Notes: generated by a model from the letters alone, not told the origin. A DNA stretch of 64,000 nucleotides from Setophaga petechia (GCA_024362935.1 JANCRA010000011.1:2046001-2110000); one strand, 5' to 3'. Numbered from the stretch's first letter, positions 42,321-54,638 are shown. A program made the numbers and translations.

Positions 42321-42472
42321 AGCTTCAGGGGACTTATTCTAACATATGCCATAAGTTAATGTACAAAATGTTACAACTTCTATGACTTAAAAACTATCAT
42401 AGTATTTTCTTAATCTTGGATAGCAGAGAGTAAATGCCATGAAAATCAGTCATAAGCTGAATAAGGACATGC

Positions 42473-43245
42473 TGGATCAATGGGCCAAGTCTATGAGGTT
42501 CAAAAGGTGGAATATGAGTTCTTTTGTCACAACAATTCCATACAGTGCTACAGCTTGGGGGAAAGGTGGCTGGAAACTGCTTCTTGGAAAAGGAGTCGTG
42601 GGTGCTGGCTGACAGGAGCTGAACATGAGCCAGCATGCCCAGGTGGCCAAGGAGGCCAAAGGCATCCTGGTTGTATGACCAATAGTGTGGCCAGCAGGAC
42701 CAGGGCAGCAACTGTCCCCAGTACTGGGCACTGGTGAGGCCACATGTCAAGTGCTGTGTCCAGTTCTGGGTCCCTCACTAGACAAAGGACATTGAGGTGC
42801 TGGAGAGTGTCCAGAGAAGGGCAATCAAGCTGGTGAAGGGTCTGGAGAGTAAATCTAATGAAAAGCAGCTGAGGGAGCTGGGGTTGCTTAACCTGGAGAA
42901 AAGAAGGCTCAAGGGGGACCTTAATGGTCTCTACAACTTCCTGAAAGGAGACTGGAGCCAGGTGGGGATTGGCCTCTTCTACCAGGCAACCAGCAACAGG
43001 ACAAGAGGAAATAGCCTAAAACTGTGCCAGAGGAAGCCCAGTTCAGGAAGAATTTTTTCACTTAAAGGGTGGTCAGGCATTGGAACAGGCTGCCCAGAGA
43101 GGTGGTAGAGTCACCATCCCTTGAACTATTTAAGAAATGACTGGACATGGCACTTAGGGCTATGATTTAGTTGCCATGGCAGTGCTAGGTCAAAGGTTGG
43201 ACTTGATGATCTTGGAGGTCTTTGCCAAACTTAATGATTCTATAA
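42473..43245 (+). mobile_element. CR1 LINE, about 770 bp of ORF2 end and 3' UTR, plus orientation
   Basis: The longest young-looking CR1 here. It opens with gggccaagtctatgaggttc, continues with ggggaaaggtggctggaaac, agctgaacatgagccagca, ggccagcaggaccaggg, ggcactggtgaggccaca, gaggtgctggagagtgtcc, and ends with gtcaaaggttggacttgatg, atcttggaggtctttgcc and a terminal aatgattctataatt. The ORF2-derived part encodes the reverse-transcriptase C-terminal end but carries frame breaks, so it is a dead 5'-truncated copy. The short open frames seen on both strands here are by-products of it. Antisense to VPS13B. Confidence 0.97.
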
Positions 43246-44075
43246 TTTATAAGACCCCAGTCTTTTCAAAGACCAAGAAATGCTGAAATGTGTGAGAGAA
43301 AAATATGCCATTTTCTAAGAATTGATTCTTTTTCCACAACATTCATTTGGCAGTGGATCCTTTACTTCTCACAGCTGAAACAGAAAAGGCCAGATCTTTC
43401 TCTTTGAGGTTGGACATGGATCTCCCTCGTCCCTTCCCCAAGAAGGCTGTAAAATATTAAACTTCTTAATATACAGTACTTCTGTAGAAAAAAACCCAAC
43501 TATTTATCCTAAACTCTTAAGATGATTTAATTTCCTAGTCCTAAACAGGAGAGGAGCAGATGATGGCATGAAAGAGTTTACCAACAGTGATATTCTTTCT
43601 CCCTTAGCCACCCATACTGATGTACAGACTTTAAACAGAGGAAATATGAGGAAGGTAAAGGTAATCTTGAGCCCTAATTCTGATTTGGAGTCAGGATGGC
43701 CCTTCAGCAAATGGTAATGGCTGAATTGCAAAAATTAAATTTATAAAAACAGGAAAGAGACATGTAAAGACCAGTTGTACTGTTCTCAATTGTCTGGTCA
43801 AGCATCAAAAGAGACACAAATTAAGAGAAATTGAAAAGCAAGAAGAATCCCAACTAATTGTTTTTATCCTCTAATTCATCATTCCCAATTTGGATCAAGG
43901 GAAAACGAGGAAGAAACTTGAGACAAGGCTTCAGAGGCCATCTGCAGTCCATCTTGCATTCTGCTTCTGTGAGACAGATGCCAGTTAGTCTAGAAGAGAC
44001 TGGCAGTCACTGCTCAGTATTCCTACCCGCTGCTGTCTGTGCTGCAGCCCCACAGAAGCAGCACTCCAAGGCCAA

Positions 44076-44100
44076 TTTAACTCCCCTTTAGGGAGTTAAA
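44076..44100. repeat. Perfect inverted repeat (10-bp arms, 5-nt loop)
   Basis: Arms TTTAACTCCC and GGGAGTTAAA around cttta. The most perfect palindrome noticed in the window. No paired transposon end was found. Confidence 0.7.
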
Positions 44101-47100
44101 TCACCCTGAGCTGTGCTGGGTGCTCCCCAGCAGGAATAACAACTTCTTCCATGACCTAGTGTGTCACTGACATTATGTGAAGGTGACACTTGGGCATTAA
44201 CAGCTCCAGCTTTGAGATCTCAGACAAGGCTCACAGTGATGCAATTCTATTAATTTTTTAAAACTGGCACACGTAAACCAAGATAAATTGTTGTAGGTCA
44301 AGAAGCCCAAAGATGCCATTAATAAACAATGGAGGGTTACTGTCATTCAGTAGATGCTGACTCAAATTAAGCAACTTTGCACCTATCAAATACAGCTCAG
44401 TACAATACAGAAGTGTGCCAAGGGCTGAATGCTGAGGCCAAAAATTATAATGGGGGCATCAGGAAGCACTATCATGAAAGGAAAACCCAGGCTAAGGGAA
44501 ACATTAACTCTCTTAACAGAGAGTCAGGGAAGATGAAGCGCAATATAGTGAGACGAAATAAATTGTTCCAGGTCATGGAGCACGTTTGTGGAAAAGAAAA
44601 GAACCCATAAATACTAACCCTCTATTTTCTGCTTAGCTGCTGAATAATACATCTATATTAAGAAGCACGTGGGAAGAAAAAAAAAAACAATGTTTCAAAA
44701 AATTGAGCAAATGTCTGAAATAAGCGTTAAAAGAATGCGAATAGACTGAAAAAGATTATAAGAAAATGTTTTTTAACTTCTCCATGTGGGTCCAGTGTGC
44801 AGTTTTCATTTTGTATACTCAGACATATAAGAAACAAAATTTAAACTAAGTATTGTAGACAGTGTTTTTAGAAAGTTACTTTGATGATTTTCCTCATTAT
44901 TACACGGATATTACAGACAATAGATGTGTCAAGCCCAAAGCAATACCTACAGGCTGGTACACCTGTTTGGAATATTTCTCTTTGCCCTCTTAATCAAATA
45001 TATATAATTTCATGGCTACAGTGTCACTGCTTTAAAAACTTGTTTGTAAAAGAGCAAAGGGAAAAAAAAGCCCTACTAGAAAGCTCAAAAGTTTTGCAAA
45101 TGACCCAGAGTTAATTAGAAAAGTCTGCACCCTGGCTAGTTCCCCTTCTCACGTGTCAGCTCTCATTAAATCAAAAAATTCTCCTTTCAAAGTTAACAAA
45201 CACCATGGTTAACAAAACTGTTAAACTGGGATCAAGTGGGCACATTCCTAGGTTTATATATGATGTCATGCTAAGCAGCCCACAGCTGAACTTGCAAGTA
45301 GTATGAATGATTTTTCAATATATTAAGTATCTGATCTAATGCTAATTTTCTCTCTATAGGCTAACTGTGTTGGGAACAGGTGGCCCTGCTTTCAATTACG
45401 GAGGGCTAACATGCCAGTGTGAGGCCTGGATTAGTTCACCTTCTCACAGGGAATTTGCCTCGGTTGGGAATGGATTTATTATGGCTTCACACATGGAACG
45501 GAGCTCATGTCAGCTGAGGGCAGTGATACATCATATGATTCAAATTAACCTGCTGTGGACTGTTCCGCAGGGCTGATATTGTGTATTAAAATGACGACAT
45601 TTTTAAAACAGCTTGAAAGAAACCAGGATTGCTGAAGTGCAATGGTTCCAATTTGTTCCAACTAATCTATCACCTGCTGGAGATATTATTCTAGAGGGGT
45701 TCTGGTAGCTGCTATTTTCCAGGTTTCTCCAAACCACTGACCTTGGTAATGGATACAATTGTTGCCTCTGCAAACAGTGGGGAAAAAAAGGCTAGAGAGA
45801 GTGCCCCGGTGCAGCTCTGATTATTGTTTTTTATACCTGAGCCGAGATCCCCTGCTGTGCCCCTTGTGGTCCCCAGATCATGTGTGGAAGGACTGGCATG
45901 AAGGAGAAACCCACCAGCTCCCCAGTTCTCACTTTATCTTCCAGTGGGACACAACATTTCTTAGTTTATTTGGATACTGTCTTCTGCAGAAATTATTTAT
46001 AAAGGTGAATTATCAAGGACCTCCATTACTTCACATCTAACCCAATGCCTTCCCAAGAAACTACTGCGGAAAGAGGACTTCACTATAAAGTTAAATCCAC
46101 TAATTACAGACTATCATCCATAATTTGCGTGTATAAGTCCTTAAAGGCAATTTTTATAAAGCTGTACTTCATAGACATGTTCTTGCATCATTTGCATCCA
46201 GAAAGACTACATCAAAGACAGCTTTTATAGGTAAGAAAGGTGATTAAAAAAATCCAGGAGGACTAAAAGACGAAGACGATAATTTTTAAAAACCTATTAA
46301 AATTAGATGGTCATATTTGTTCCTCACATAATGAATTATATCTAATACTGAAGCAATAAATAGTTCACTTTAATGCATTAGCCAAAAATTGGATCTACAA
46401 CCCAGTAACAGAGTTAATATAAAAGATAGAGGGTCACGTAAAGTGATGTAAATGGAATTTAAAAAATTTTACATAATTAGTTTCTGTAAAAAGAGAACGA
46501 ATAGTCCTTTAATACATTGTGGGGTTAAAGTTGAGGTCTGTTCCCACAGGCCTGATGATGAATGCTTATTTCTCCTAGGATCCTATTACCTTAAATCTGG
46601 AAGAAATATAGTTTTTCTTTAGTTGCCAAAAATGTACAAAATAATCAACTCATGTGGCAAGAAGTGCATTAATGTATCCTGTTATTCTCATTTAATTAGT
46701 GGTTTCCAAGTTTAGCTACTTGCTGTAGTTTTTTGATCTCCAAGCTAATACAGACTGACAACCTGGTTTCCTGTGTGGTGAAACCATACGAGTTTTCTGT
46801 GGAACACCATCTACTTATCTACTTCAGCTGACAAACTATTTGCAAGGAGTACTGGTTTTATCTAACACAGCAAACATTGCAAGCCACTTGCAGATGTTTT
46901 TCTGTTAACTGCTTGATAGTATTTTGCATTATAAAATACGGGCATGTTGGATTCTTATACTTGAAATTTAACCTCAGCACACCAACAATGTATCTTGAAA
47001 GAAAAATGGCATTACAATTAAACTACTGAACACTGAACACTTGAAATTGACACAGAAAACTGTATAGTTATCACAAATGCTACATATTTTTGTCTGCATA

Positions 47101-47350
47101 GGCACAGCTTTCAAAAATGTGCTGATTTTTCAGAACGGTTGATCATCTGTAACCAACAGGCAGCACCTCCCAGTATATTCAATGGATTTCAGCAATTCAC
47201 TTACTACAGTAATATACCACATATACATAAATGACCATAAAACACACACTATGTCATTAGAAAATAGGTCATTTAGCAGCAGCATTCTTTGCCAGATATT
47301 CACCAAAGAAGAACAGCCTTCAAGGCCTGCAACAAAACTCTACTCCAGTG

Positions 47351-47438
47351 GTGCCTTTATATATTCAACTTATTAGCAAAGCTGTCTCCCATTGGTGCCT
47401 TTATTTATTTAATTTATTAGCTAAGCTGTCTCCCACCA
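47351..47438. repeat. Tandem duplication, two copies of a 44-bp unit
   Basis: Copies at 47351-47394 and 47395-47438 both begin gtgcctttat and share ttattagc-aagctgtctccca; they agree at 37 of 44 positions by eye. Looks like a local slippage or unequal-exchange product. Confidence 0.9.
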
Positions 47439-49861
47439 CACATACTGTTTGTTGATCTTGCAAGAGCTCTTGGGAGCTTTGCTGAGGTTCTCATCCTCAA
47501 AGAACAACTGCCAGCTGAGCTAGGATCTGGGGGTGTAACACTTTCTCCAGGCTGCTGACGGCCAAGCTACCTCACCCTAGAAGAAGCTGTGGTTAGGGGA
47601 TGTCTTGTCCCACAGGGCAGTTAGTAACTCATTTTCCAGTAGCCTGCTGAGGAGCTGTCAGGCTGTTGTAACTCTCTGCATGTGCTGTTCTGACGCAATC
47701 ACATGCAGAATGAGCCTTCCATTACTCATCCAATGAAACTTCCATCCCCCAAGGAAGGCTTCTTGGTAAAGGTTAGTTTATTTGAAGAGGATCTCATAGT
47801 GGTTACAGCTGAGGTTAGAAAAATCTGCAAGGGATGGTGGAGCTGTTTTGTTATACTATACTGGCAAACACTTCATTAAAATTCAGAGAAATTACCGTTG
47901 AGTCATGTGTAATGATAGTTCCAATTAGTAGCAAAAAGATGATGAAAAAAAGCCTTTGGCTAAGAATAGATCCTGTAAAAAATCTCTGAAGTTTTAAATG
48001 CTTTGCAAGAATAAATAGATTGAAGATTATGATGCATCAATTTATGGTTTTCCAGTTCCCTATTCAGCAAAACACTATGGAGGGAAGAGATTTAACACTA
48101 ATGCAAGATACAACTGGACTGGTGAAACTGGGGTGAACACTTACACTATTTGTGAATATATACTTTGCAAGCTGGTGCCAACTTCTATGTTTGCTAGTTT
48201 TACTAGGAATCTGTTCTACTGACAGGACAGCATCAGGGAAACACCCTCAGGTGTGTAATAAATTAAATATACAGGCTGCGCCAGGAAACTATAGTGAGAA
48301 CCTTGAGAGAAGTGTTCTTACACAATGAGGGGTCTGGGAATATGGAAATCTAAGAAATGTGGGGAAAGAGGACGTATAAGAACTGGTAGCAGAAGGATAA
48401 AAGAAAACCATTCTGGCAGCAGTGATCAAAAGGTCCCTGATAGAAGATATCTTAACCCCTCCTGTGTTGCTCTGATTAGAATGAAAAGCCATCATTACTA
48501 TCAATTAACCGTTTTTTTCTCAAATGGTAGCAGAACATGCAGTAGGGCCTGAAGATTCAAAGGCCTATTAATGTACCCAAATATGGATCGATATAACAAA
48601 ATCTTCCCTGAAATTATGTCTTCAGATAGCTAGAAAACCAAACAAAAAAAAAGGGCAAAGATGAGGTTGTTCACATACTTTATTGTTTCCTTGAAACCTC
48701 TGCCTGTGTGCAAAAAACATTTTTTCAAGCTACTTAACCACAGTATTTATAGTCAGGGTTAAATATGTGTGTATCATTCACCGGTTACTCAGTTTGATGT
48801 CTTGGGTTTTGATATTCAGAAGTGATTTCTGCTTCACCCAAAGACAATATGAGCTGTGTTTCCAACATCAAATTCTGTATTTTTGACTACTTTGGAAAAC
48901 TAAAATGGCGTGTTTTAAATTGAAAACCTTAATAAAATGAGAAAATATTTAATGTCCCTGTGCCTCAGTTGTCTTCTGTGGAATGGCAAGGGCATAGCAT
49001 TCCATCATCCATGTGATGGTTGTGCAGGTACATTAGTATTTCTGTAGAGCTCAGATGCTACAGCTGTAAGGCATGCAAAGGAAATTCTGCTGCAGATCCA
49101 AGATTAGATAGTGTGCTGTAAGACTGTATGAAGAGGTAACTGAATGAACATGAAAATCCTGTACTCAAGAGCTCCTCACTAAATGGCTGATAACAGCTGT
49201 GCTGTGTGAAGGATATTCAGGATAAGAAAATAGGTCAAATAATTCAATAAACTATAACAAACATGCAAATGAAAAAATAGTGATGTATTTTCTAACTTTC
49301 ACTATAACCTCAATTATTTTTCACTGTAATGTAGCTATAAATATATGCTTCACAAAATAGAGAATGCAATTGACAAGAATTTCTGATGCTCTAAGAGTGG
49401 AATTTCAAGTCACATTATGTTATGCAAATGCTAACAAACTTCTACACTACACCACTTACATTAATTAAAGAAACACAATATCACTATCACTTTTTAAATT
49501 TTACAATATCAGCACTTAGGTGATTGCAATTTCCAGAGCCAGGTATCCAGATTTCAAAGAACCCAAGAGAAGATAGCTTAGAAAAATCTTCAGAAACATT
49601 ATAAAAGTCATCTTTTCTAAACACAACTGCAATAACATTACAGTTTTCTAGGACTAGAAGCAGGTAGCTGCTGGAAATTCAACAAATTCAGCCTTTCTAA
49701 ACTTACTGTGGGAAGAAAATTAATAATTAAACCCTAAACCAGTGACTGGTCCAGGACTGCCCATTCCCTTGTTTTCGCTTTCATTCAGGGTAATTGCCAG
49801 AGGAAAATTTCACATTTGTGACCAAGGAATACAATAAATTTCTGATTATCTGATATCACTG

Positions 49862-49980
49862 AGTCATAGAATACTGAGGGTTGAAAGGGACCTCAACGCT
49901 GATCTCCTTCAAACTCCCCTGCCATGGGAAGGGACACCTTCCACGAGATCAGGTTGCTCAGGGCACCATCCTGTGTCCAT
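49862..49980 (-). mobile_element. CR1 LINE 3' end, minus orientation, near an exon
   Basis: Reads gtcatagaatactgagg, gttgaaagggacctcaacg, ctgccatgggaagggacac, cttccacgagatcaggttgc and ctcagggcaccatcctgtg, the reversed CR1 3' terminal sequence. About 120 bp long. It ends about 58 bp from the donor side of the 138-nt VPS13B exon, in the same orientation as the gene. Confidence 0.93.
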
Positions 49981-50038
49981 GTGTGGATATCTAAAAACAG
50001 ATTACATTAGAAAAGAAAAATTAAAGTGCAGGACTTAC

Positions 50039-50176
50039 CTGGTCCATTAAGGAAGTCTTTAATTTGCACAGTGATAAGAGGAGGTGGAATACCACTTTTA
50101 GCATCTACCTCTCCTGCTACTGTCTGCAACCAAATCTTGCAATAATCCAGAGCTTCTGGTAGAGTCTTCCCAGGAT
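50039..50176 (-). CDS. VPS13B: VPS13B exon 2 of 7 in window (138 nt, 46 codons)
   Basis: It was found by reading the minus strand for the sequence expected between SDYKCT and the next exon. The acceptor is tcatgtgtag|ATCCTGGG and the donor is GACCAG|GTAAGT. With the G left by the previous exon it reads D-PGKTLPEALDYCKIWLQ, then a short acidic stretch, then GIPPPLITVQIKDFLNGP. It begins and ends after the first base of a codon, so it is symmetric and its removal would keep frame. The donor is near-consensus, but the acceptor has a poor polypyrimidine tract with many A and G bases. A CR1 fragment ends about 58 bp beyond the donor. VPS13B identity is firm because the flanking phases and the recalled human sequence agree. 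Confidence 0.96.
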
Positions 50177-51642
50177 CTACACATGATAATCATATAGTAA
50201 TTGATTAGATTCCAGGAATATGACATATTACAAAATGCTACATACAAAATTGACTAGACCAAATGAAAGAACTTTAAATGTAATATGGTAAATATTATAC
50301 CTAATATAACTGGTTTACAGTTACAGTTTAGTTGCACTTAAAGATAGATGCATGTGTGGAATAATGCACGCATTCATGGGTAAGAGGACAAAGCCCAAAT
50401 CACAAAAAATTCAGAAAATATGCAAAAATACCAAGTAAAATATGAGCAAAATACATCAACAAAACAAGACAACTGTAAATAGCACAGAATTTCAGCTTTA
50501 ATTAATGATTAAGTAATGACACTTAAGAACTCCTTACAAGAGAATCTGTGCTCAAAACCTGCTACTAGATTGTATTGTCATTGCTCAGTAGAGAAAATAA
50601 TAATGAAAAGGTAAATTATAAAGGCAAAAAACCCAGAATGCTATGAGAGCTCAGGAACAGAGCATGACAACAGTGCTGTTGCACCATTCCCTTTGCAGCT
50701 TTCCTCAATAGCTAACCAGTAGCTATTCTTGGGTACCACCTTGAATGGTGCTCCTTGACCAGTCTGTAATACTACAGAAGTACATTAAAATTAAATCCAT
50801 CCAAGGGCTATTCTGGTCTTCATTTTCCACTTATCACACATAGGAAAAACAGTTGGGTAAAAAGGCTTTTTAATCTTTAGGGACTCTTTATCTTCATTAT
50901 GAGTAGTCTCAATTAAGCATTATGGTCTTAAATTATAATAATCAGTCATTGTTTATTATGAAGTCTGCTATGTTACTCATTGAACGTCTGCCTCATCCTC
51001 AACTTAAGAAGATTTTCTTGAAGCAATTCTCTCCTTTTCAATTAAAATTAAAACTGCTATAATTGCTTTGAGTTTTACTGAATTAATTCCTTTCAGGAGC
51101 AGGATTTACATACTCACTGTTATAGTCAACATATGGTATTGTGGTATCACAGTCATATGTGGACTGGGTATATAAAGCCAGCTTTGGAATTTGTGTTTCT
51201 TGACCTTATCATGTGATTCATATAAAACTTGGCACATATGAACCCTTATGTGATTTCAAAGAACCTACTGAAACCAATTGATCATGACTTCAGATCTATA
51301 TGGAAAAGATCAAAAGTTAGCACATTCTTTTGTTTTTATTTGATCAATTTTCAGGCAATGACTTTACAGCAGTATTTGTACTGTATGGCATATACATTAC
51401 AGCCTTTTCTTCCTTCTATTCCTGCTATACATTTATAAAGTCAGCTCTCAATAGTTATTTAAGAGCTGTCATTGCATACAACAGATCTGTGTATTTTCCA
51501 TGAAAATTTTCACATTTTTATGATTCTTAACCCTTTTCTTTTAATTACAATAACCAGAGTTGTGTGGCACACTCCCTTTTCTATAGTAACTGTTTTAGGG
51601 AATATCTTGTTGCGTCTGGCATTTTTCTAGTATACTGAAAAT

Positions 51643-51683
51643 ACTACTACTACTACTGTTATTCATCATCATCACCACCATTA
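51643..51683. repeat. Compound trinucleotide repeat, (ACT)5 then (CAT)/(CAC)n
   Basis: Five ACT units, then gttatt, then catcatcatcaccaccat. Typical drifting microsatellite. Confidence 0.85.
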
Positions 51684-53049
51684 TCCTCTGTACCACCAAG
51701 GTACACATTTTTTCCAAAACACAGATTTATAGCTGTTCTGAACAAGGATCTCTGAGTTGGATCTATAAAATTATATCTTATTTTGTGCTGGTAGACATCA
51801 TAAGCAGCTAACATTTTAACATTTTCCAGAATATGTAGTGTAAAGCCTTGTAAAAATGACTGAATATTGCTCAATGAACATCACTGAATTGATTAAATTA
51901 ATCTCTAAATTACAGTTTCTCTGTAAGTATTAATATAAACATTTAGGTGTACTAATAGGGCACAAAACACTGCAATATGCCATTATTTAGTCTCATTTCT
52001 AGAAGATATCATCACATACTGTATATAGCAACCTCTATCTTCTACCAGCTTTTCAAAAAATCCACTATATTTAGCTGAACACTTCTTTTGTAAAATACAC
52101 TTACAGGAAGTTTTATCATCCTAAGATGTGTTTACCTTATTAAATACCTAATAATTATTTCGAAGTTGTAGCTCTTTCAAGCAGAAAACACCTCTGATAA
52201 AAAGAACTTACACAGCAGAAAATCCCTCTGTGACATATTTCATTAACTACACAAACTCCCCTCAGGCCACTGGGAACTGCAGCACTTAAGTACAGAACCA
52301 AAAAATAAAACAACCATGGGAATCTCAGGAGATTTTTTTGCTCTGTCATGTCTCCAAGGAGTGCAACACTGTCATCACCTGGGGCAATGCAGGACTGGGA
52401 TATGTGAATAATAAGGACTCCAAAATTTACATATTAGGAACACAACATGAAGAAACCTCAACGCACAAATCCAACAAAATACATTACTTTTAACCCAGCA
52501 CTGGTCTTACTGAGTTCAAGCATTTTTTAAGTTCAAGTGAAACTGAGCTAATTTTGGAAGCAGGAGTATTGCATTGACAATTTTGCATCGGAGTGAATAA
52601 TATCAAAGGGCCATGCAAAGAGCCAGCTTGAGTGCTTCCAAGCCCATAGCACAGAGTTAATTTGGAATCTGGGTAACAGACTTGACTGTCCAGCCAAATA
52701 GTCTAGTTTTAAGTTTTTATGTAATGATATGAAAGCTGAAATCCAGAGGTTTCAAAATTGACTATGCTTGTGTATATCAAAAACTTGAGGGGAGTTCCAA
52801 ACAAAATGTATGAGGGTAAGACAAATACATATCTTAAGGGTCAAACAATCAAAAGATGACCCTATTAAAATATCTTCTAAGGTAGAAAACAGCACATGCA
52901 TCTTCAGAAGATCAAGAATCAGGAAAGGAATAAAGCAATATCAGTCAATCAATCCCTATGCCAAAATCACAGGAAATAGAGAAGCAACTGAAGGAAAAAA
53001 AGAATTTTAGAATGAGAAGTGAGGAATTTGTGACGAGAAGAGCTATTAG

Positions 53050-53222
53050 AAAAAGGACTCCTGTCTCTCAAGGAAATGATGGAGGCATTCAGAATGTTTA
53101 AAAATACATTTGACAGAAGACTATAAAATATACAATTGGGAACAATTATGTATCAGCAGGGAACTGGTTCTGAATAATGTATTATAATAGGTCATTTCCA
53201 TTTCCATTTTCTATGATTCTCC
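53050..53222 (+). mobile_element. Old, diverged CR1-type LINE 3' end, plus orientation
   Basis: Diverged, but the end retains the CR1 pattern: cagcagggaactggttctg, then ataataggtcatttccattt, and a terminal attttctatgattct. The preceding part (gaaatgatggaggcattcag, aatgtttaaaaatacatttg) fits the CR1 3' UTR loosely. The 5' limit is uncertain. Confidence 0.65.
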
Positions 53223-53565
53223 CAAAAATCAACACTTAAATTTGCAGTTATTTGTATAAAGAAAATGCTGGAGAAAACCCAGGGGATGCATATATAAGTA
53301 AAAGGAGCGGCTAGAATTACTCCACAGCAAGCCAAGATAGAGAAAAGAAAGGACTGAGAAGCGAGAAGCAGTGAAGATGGCCAGAAATTTTATCCTCTAC
53401 ACCATGTGAAAAATTTGTCTGTGGCAGCAAAAGAAAAACAGCGAGACAACTATTACAGATCAACAAACTTTAAATTTCAAGACTGTAATTTAAAATCTGT
53501 GAGACTGAGAAGGTGAAACCTTCAACAGAACCACATCTACCTTCTTCCTCCCCTATAAAATAGAA

Positions 53566-53568
<3 letters not shown>

Positions 53569-53597
<29 letters not shown>
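53569..53597. repeat. A29 homopolymer
   Basis: Uninterrupted run of 29 A on the plus strand, the longest homopolymer in the window. It could be the tail of a retroposed sequence ending in cctataaaatagaaggt, but no body is recognised. The exact length is liable to sequencing error. Confidence 0.9.
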
Positions 53598-53600
<3 letters not shown>

Positions 53601-53839
53601 AAGCCACTTTTAGCCTTGCTGAGATCCAGACCTCAGCTCCAAACTTCACTTTATGAAATATTTTCCTAAACTCGATTTGAATTTGCAAGCTTTTGATTTC
53701 ACTGTTATCCCCTTGGTCTTCTGTTAACAGCAGACAGAAACCCCCAAACTTCTGAGGAGAACAGGGACTCAGGGGAAAGGAAACCAGGAAGGCAGGAGAA
53801 ATTCTGCATCTTCAAGATTTTCATTCTCCAAAATGTGTC

Positions 53840-54040
53840 TTTGTTCCTCTTCACAGCTGACAGCCAGGCCAGCCAAGGGAGCAGAGGGGCCGTCTGGGAG
53901 GCTTTGACGGGGGAGAGCTCAGGGAGCAGAGCCCTGTGAGCCCTGGGCAGGGGACAGGGCCACCGAGCGCGAGTGCGGCACGGCGGCGCGGCCCGCTCGG
54001 CTGGAACGCTCCCCAGCCCGGCCGAGCACGGCAATGTGCT
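53840..54040. other. Isolated CpG-rich, GC-rich patch
   Basis: Within otherwise AT-rich intron. The stretch from about 53960 to 54031 alone carries about 14 CpG dinucleotides in roughly 75 bases (for example gcggcacggcggcgcggccc). Open frames cross it on both strands (53936-54130 plus; 53705-54034 and 53851-54168 minus), as expected of GC-rich DNA where stops are rare. It could be a small CpG island, an intronic promoter or a relic of a GC-rich insertion. No gene identity. Confidence 0.7.
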
Positions 54041-54613
54041 TTCATTTCAATGGATGAATCACAGTTTGGTCTGCAGTCAATTTTAAAAGCCAGTATGATG
54101 CTGCAATCATCTCTGCATTTGAAACTCTGAAGTGGAACGTTTGGTCTTGTTTTCAAAACGGTTTCCACTGGAATTTAAAGAACACAAGTGGAAAAACATT
54201 TCTGCTAGAGTACTCACAGGTGCTGTGTCAGAAGCTCAAAAATGAGCACTTAAAGTAACCTGAGGAATGCACATTCCCAGGCCAATTTGGCTTTATGGGT
54301 GGGGGCTGCACTGCTCCCCCCTCATCCATGACTGCAGATGTACTGGACAATAAATATACCCAGAGGGGAACAGGTGACAGTCCAGCAGAACTCCCTCAAT
54401 GCCACGCTAGGAAACAGCCTTAAATGCTCGCTGTGCCATGCAGGAAGCACAGGCTGACACAGAGGCAGTGAATCAGGCTGCCCGCCAGAGCCAGCCTCTG
54501 CTGCCTTTCATGCAAAAGCTTGGAAAAGGCTTTCCATTAGATCAGAGGTTACATGTGGTCTTAGCTACTGCATCTGCTCTTCATGGACCCCCTGCCATCA
54601 AAGGCGTGGGTGT

Positions 54614-54638
54614 CAAATAAAATAAAATAAAATAAAAA
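54614..54638. repeat. (AAATA)n simple repeat
   Basis: Four to five units of a 5-base AAATA/AATAA motif after ggtgtc. Confidence 0.85.

Larger units (their letters stand above)
37818..50038 (-). other. VPS13B intron, 12,221 bp
   Basis: Contains three CR1 fragments (39500-39676 and 42473-43245 plus; 49862-49980 minus), hairpins at 42301-42320 and 44076-44100, and a 44-bp tandem duplication (47351-47438). The stretch 45360-45580 is less AT-rich than its surroundings and unexplained. No additional exon or RNA gene seen. Confidence 0.85.

Noticed and set aside
42397..43108. Several overlapping open frames of 76-117 codons
   Set aside because: They are by-products of the CR1 LINE at 42473-43245; none is an intact ORF2.
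53705..54168. 109- and 105-codon minus-strand open frames rich in Pro, Ala and Arg
   Set aside because: Long frames are expected across the GC-rich patch because stop codons are scarce there; no homology seen.
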